NCBI GenBank assembly: GCA_041617155.1
Contig: JBFJPL010000007.1
Coordinates: 1 to 64,000 of the forward strand
Reading direction: 5' to 3'
DNA length: 64,000 nt
From: CAMYKD01 sp041617155
Lineage (GTDB): Bacteria; Pseudomonadota; Alphaproteobacteria; Kiloniellales; JAKSDN01
How positions within the stretch are numbered: position 1 is the first letter of the stretch; every line of letters begins with the position of its first letter. The notes beneath the pieces were generated by a model. The model was not told the origin of the DNA. It saw only the letters and a list, made by a program, of their open reading frames with translations, and searched no databases. Made by a program: the position numbers and the translations under genes. Shown here in pieces: positions 61,640-64,000 of the stretch.

Positions 61640-63009
61640 GGCAGCCGGACCTGACCGGCAGCACGGGCCCGCTCTATCGGGCGATCGCCAACGGCCTGGC
61701 GGAAGACATCCGGACCCGGCGTCTGGCCGCCGGCGACCGCCTGCCGACCATGCGCGATCTGGCGGAGACGCTGGAGGTCACGGTCGGCACGGTCTACCGG
61801 GCCTATGAGCTGGCCGAAAAGCAGGGCCTGATCGTGCGCCAGATGGGCCGCGGCACCTTCGTGCGGCGGGCGCCCGTCCCGCGGTCCGCCGGCGAAGCCC
61901 AGGCCGCGAACGGCACGGTCGACCTCAGCCGCAACGAGCCGGTCGACATTCCCCTGGGCCTGACCCTGCAGCGCACCCTGGCCGAGATGGGCCGGCAGAG
62001 CGATCTCGAGGGCATGCTGGACTACGGCTACAGCCAGGGCCAGCCGCGCCACCGCGAGATCCTGGCCGGCTGGATCAAGGGCCGCGGCACCACGGCCGAC
62101 CCGCAGCGCTTGATCGTGACCAGCGGCGCCCAGCAGGCCCTGACCATCGCGCTCGGGGCGCTCACCCGGGCCGGCGATACCCTGATGGTCGAGGAGCTGA
62201 CTTACCCCGGCATCAAGAACCTGGCGCGCCTCTTCGGCCTCCGGCTACGGCCGGTGCGGATCGACGAGGACGGCCTGCTGCCCGAGGATTTCGCCCAAGC
62301 GGCCGGCGAGCCAGGGGCGCGCGTGCTCTATTGCATGCCCAACGCCCACAACCCGACGACCGCCACCCTGACCGCCGCGCGGCGCGAAGCGATCGCCGCG
62401 CTGGCGGCCGAACGGAACATCGTGATCCTGGAGGACGACGTCTACCCGCGCGGCGCCAGCAACCCGCTCGCCTCCTTCGCGGCGATCTGCCCCGAACAGG
62501 CGATCTACATCAGCAGCCTGTCCAAGACCCTGGCGCCGGGCCTCAGGGTCGGCGCCATCTCCGCCCCGGCGCGGCTCTACCCTGACCTGGTCGCGGTCAC
62601 CCAGACGACCAGCTGGATGGCCCCGCCGCTGATGGCCGAGCTGGCCTGCCGCTGGATCGAGGACGGCACCCTGGCCGAACTGGACCGCGAGCGCGACCGC
62701 GTCACCCGCCACCTGCACGGCATCGCGGAATCCGCCCTGGCCGGCCTGCCCTATCGCCGCGAGCTGCACAACAACCACCTCTGGCTGCCGCTCGCCCAAC
62801 CCTGGACCGGCGGCGAGTTCGCCGCCAAGGCCGCCGACCGCGGCGTCCTGGTCGCCCCCGCCGCCGACTTCGCCATCGACTCCAACCGCGCCCCCGCCGC
62901 CGTGCGCCTCTGCCTGCCCAACATTGCCGAAGCGGCCCTGGCCGCCGCGCTCGGCAAGCTGGTCACGCTCGCCCGCGGCGGCCCGGGGCCGGCGGGATTC
63001 AGGATGTAG
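61627..63009 (+). CDS. MocR/PdxR-type regulator (GntR helix-turn-helix + aminotransferase domain)
   Basis: 460 aa. An N-terminal winged-helix GntR domain (YRAIANGLAEDIRTRRLAAGDRLPTMRDLAETLEVTVGTVYRAYELAE, to about 80) is joined to a fold-type I aminotransferase-like domain binding PLP through Lys in SLSKTLAPGLRVG; NAHNPTTATL and EDDVYPR are further landmarks. Such proteins regulate B6 synthesis (PdxR) or polyamine/GABA use (YdcR, GabR). Two contexts compete: divergent pdxJ, and a downstream YdcS-like gene as in the E. coli ydcR-ydcSTUV order. No ribosome site is seen before the ATG. Confidence 0.92.
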   Translation: MQTIWQPDLTGSTGPLYRAIANGLAEDIRTRRLAAGDRLPTMRDLAETLEVTVGTVYRAYELAEKQGLIVRQMGRGTFVRRAPVPRSAGEAQAANGTVDLSRNEPVDIPLGLTLQRTLAEMGRQSDLEGMLDYGYSQGQPRHREILAGWIKGRGTTADPQRLIVTSGAQQALTIALGALTRAGDTLMVEELTYPGIKNLARLFGLRLRPVRIDEDGLLPEDFAQAAGEPGARVLYCMPNAHNPTTATLTAARREAIAALAAERNIVILEDDVYPRGASNPLASFAAICPEQAIYISSLSKTLAPGLRVGAISAPARLYPDLVAVTQTTSWMAPPLMAELACRWIEDGTLAELDRERDRVTRHLHGIAESALAGLPYRRELHNNHLWLPLAQPWTGGEFAAKAADRGVLVAPAADFAIDSNRAPAAVRLCLPNIAEAALAAALGKLVTLARGGPGPAGFRM

Positions 63010-63154
63010 GTGCGGGCACCTGCCGATCGATGAGTCATTTTCCGCTTGTTGAGCTTCACCACATCGCCCTAGCATTCTCCCCTTCGGAGAAGTACGCGGA
63101 GGCGTGCGTCCCGGAAGAAACAAGGACAAGAACGTCAAACTGGGGAGGCAGGAC

Positions 63155-64000
63155 ATGCCGAAAACAGGTTTCACATTGGGCGCGGCCGGCTTGGCCGCGA
63201 TGTTCGCTTGGTCGGTTGCCGGCGCGGCGCCGCTGCAGAAGATCGGCGCCGGCGAGGGGGTCGTGGATATCGTCGCCTGGCCCGGCTACATCGAGCGCGG
63301 CGATACCGACCCCAACTTCGACTGGGTGACCGATTTCGAAAAGGCCTCGGGCTGCAAGGTGCGGATCAAGACCGCTGGCACCTCGGACGAGATGGTCGCG
63401 CTGATGAACGAGGGCGGCTTCGACCTGGTCACCGCCTCGGGCGACGCCAGCCTCAGGCTGATCGCCGGCAAGCGGGTGCAGGAGGTCAACACCGCCCTGG
63501 TGCCGAGCTGGCAGGAGATCGACCCGCGCCTGCAGAACGCGCCCTGGCACGCGGTCGATGGCAAGCACTACGGCGTGCCCTATCAGTGGGGCTCCAACGT
63601 GCTGCTGTACAACACCGATGTTTTCAAAGAGCCGCCGACCAGCTGGAATGTGGTGTTCGAGGAGACCACCCTGCCCGACGGCAAGTCCAACAAGGGCCGG
63701 GTGCAGGCCTTCGACGGGCCGATCTACATCGCCGACGCGGCGCTCTACCTGAAGCACCACCGGCCGGAGCTCGGCATCAAGGACCCCTACGACCTGACCG
63801 AGGACCAGTACCAGGCGGCCCTCGCCCTGCTGCGCGGCCAGCGGCAGATCGTCAACCGCTATTGGCACGACCCCTTCATCCAGATCGACGACTTCACCAA
63901 CGAGGGTGTCGTGGCTTCCTCCGCCTGGCCGTTCCAGGTCAATATCCTGCAGTCCAAGAAACAGCCGGTCGCCAGCACCGTGCCGGTCGAGGGCGCCACG
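63155..64000 (+). CDS. ydcS: YdcS-like ABC transporter substrate-binding protein, 5' part
   Basis: Starts at ATG 63155 behind GGGAGG and continues open to the window end (282 codons). A signal peptide (GAAGLAAMFAWSVAGAAP) precedes a PotD/PotF-class binding fold: VDIVAWPGYIERGDTDPNFDW, TAGTSDEMVALMNEGGFDLV, YGVPYQWGSNVLLYNTDVF, LPDGKSNKGRVQAFDGPIYI and NRYWHDPFIQIDDFTNEGVV. These segments follow E. coli YdcS closely from memory. The likely ligand is a polyamine. Permease and ATPase genes are expected just outside the window. Confidence 0.9.
   Translation, partial: MPKTGFTLGAAGLAAMFAWSVAGAAPLQKIGAGEGVVDIVAWPGYIERGDTDPNFDWVTDFEKASGCKVRIKTAGTSDEMVALMNEGGFDLVTASGDASLRLIAGKRVQEVNTALVPSWQEIDPRLQNAPWHAVDGKHYGVPYQWGSNVLLYNTDVFKEPPTSWNVVFEETTLPDGKSNKGRVQAFDGPIYIADAALYLKHHRPELGIKDPYDLTEDQYQAALALLRGQRQIVNRYWHDPFIQIDDFTNEGVVASSAWPFQVNILQSKKQPVASTVPVEGAT

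Noticed and set aside
63056..63868. Long minus-strand open frame (270 codons) at the end of the window
   Set aside because: It is antisense to the clear YdcS-like gene on the plus strand and has no recognisable motif; GC-rich coding sequence leaves its opposite strand open.

Overview
The window reads as a chromosomal segment of a high-GC alphaproteobacterium, most likely in or near the Rhodospirillales. The signs are the gene order of the division and cell-wall cluster, an FtsZ with a long linker, a MlaA/MlaC pair, DUF1127 proteins, an ScfR-type regulator and dense translational coupling. I see no rRNA, tRNA, CRISPR array, insertion sequence or prophage. Genus cannot be fixed from the sequence alone.

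Layout. (1) 1-17259: the dcw cluster on the plus strand, ftsI (5' end missing)-murE-murF-mraY-murD-ftsW-murG-murC-murB-ddl-ftsQ-ftsA-ftsZ-lpxC. Most junctions are ATGA/GTGA overlaps, so the peptidoglycan precursor enzymes and the divisome are made as one coupled unit. (2) 17401-24775: bamD, recN, ligA, a PLP-dependent dehydratase, a TTC38-like TPR protein and a 70-aa protein. (3) 24807-30221, minus strand: phytanoyl-CoA-type dioxygenase, a secreted App1-type phosphatase, an M24 aminopeptidase P, and an NDH-2 gene broken by one extra base. (4) 30479-46895: a protein with four DUF1127 repeats, prmA-uvrD, an AstE/AspA-like M14 protein, an SH3-like secreted protein, a trypsin-fold/PDZ protein that has lost its catalytic triad, a ClC channel/antiporter with CBS domains, a GNAT, a pentapeptide-repeat protein, a thioesterase, mlaA-mlaC (outer-membrane lipid asymmetry), a possibly frameshifted unknown, ettA and a DMT exporter.

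(5) 47506-58866 is the most unusual region. It is a signalling island built around an SLC5-type transporter-histidine kinase. It holds two paralogous single-domain receivers, a membrane protein fusing a kinase-like sensor (phospho-acceptor His replaced) to a DEDDh exonuclease, a CBS/DUF294 nucleotidyltransferase, a small two-TM protein, an XRE/ScfR short-chain-fatty-acyl-type regulator, and a divergent Na+/solute symporter. The regulator carries a kinase-type dimerisation helix nearly matching that of the neighbouring kinase. Together they suggest a circuit that senses and imports a small carboxylate, perhaps acetate or propionate, with signalling through stand-alone receivers and a shared four-helix-bundle interface.

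(6) 59032-64000: small membrane and TPR proteins next to the symporter, then pdxJ divergent from a MocR-type (GntR-aminotransferase) regulator with two near-identical 19-bp inverted-repeat operators, then the start of a YdcS-like polyamine-type binding protein that runs off the window.
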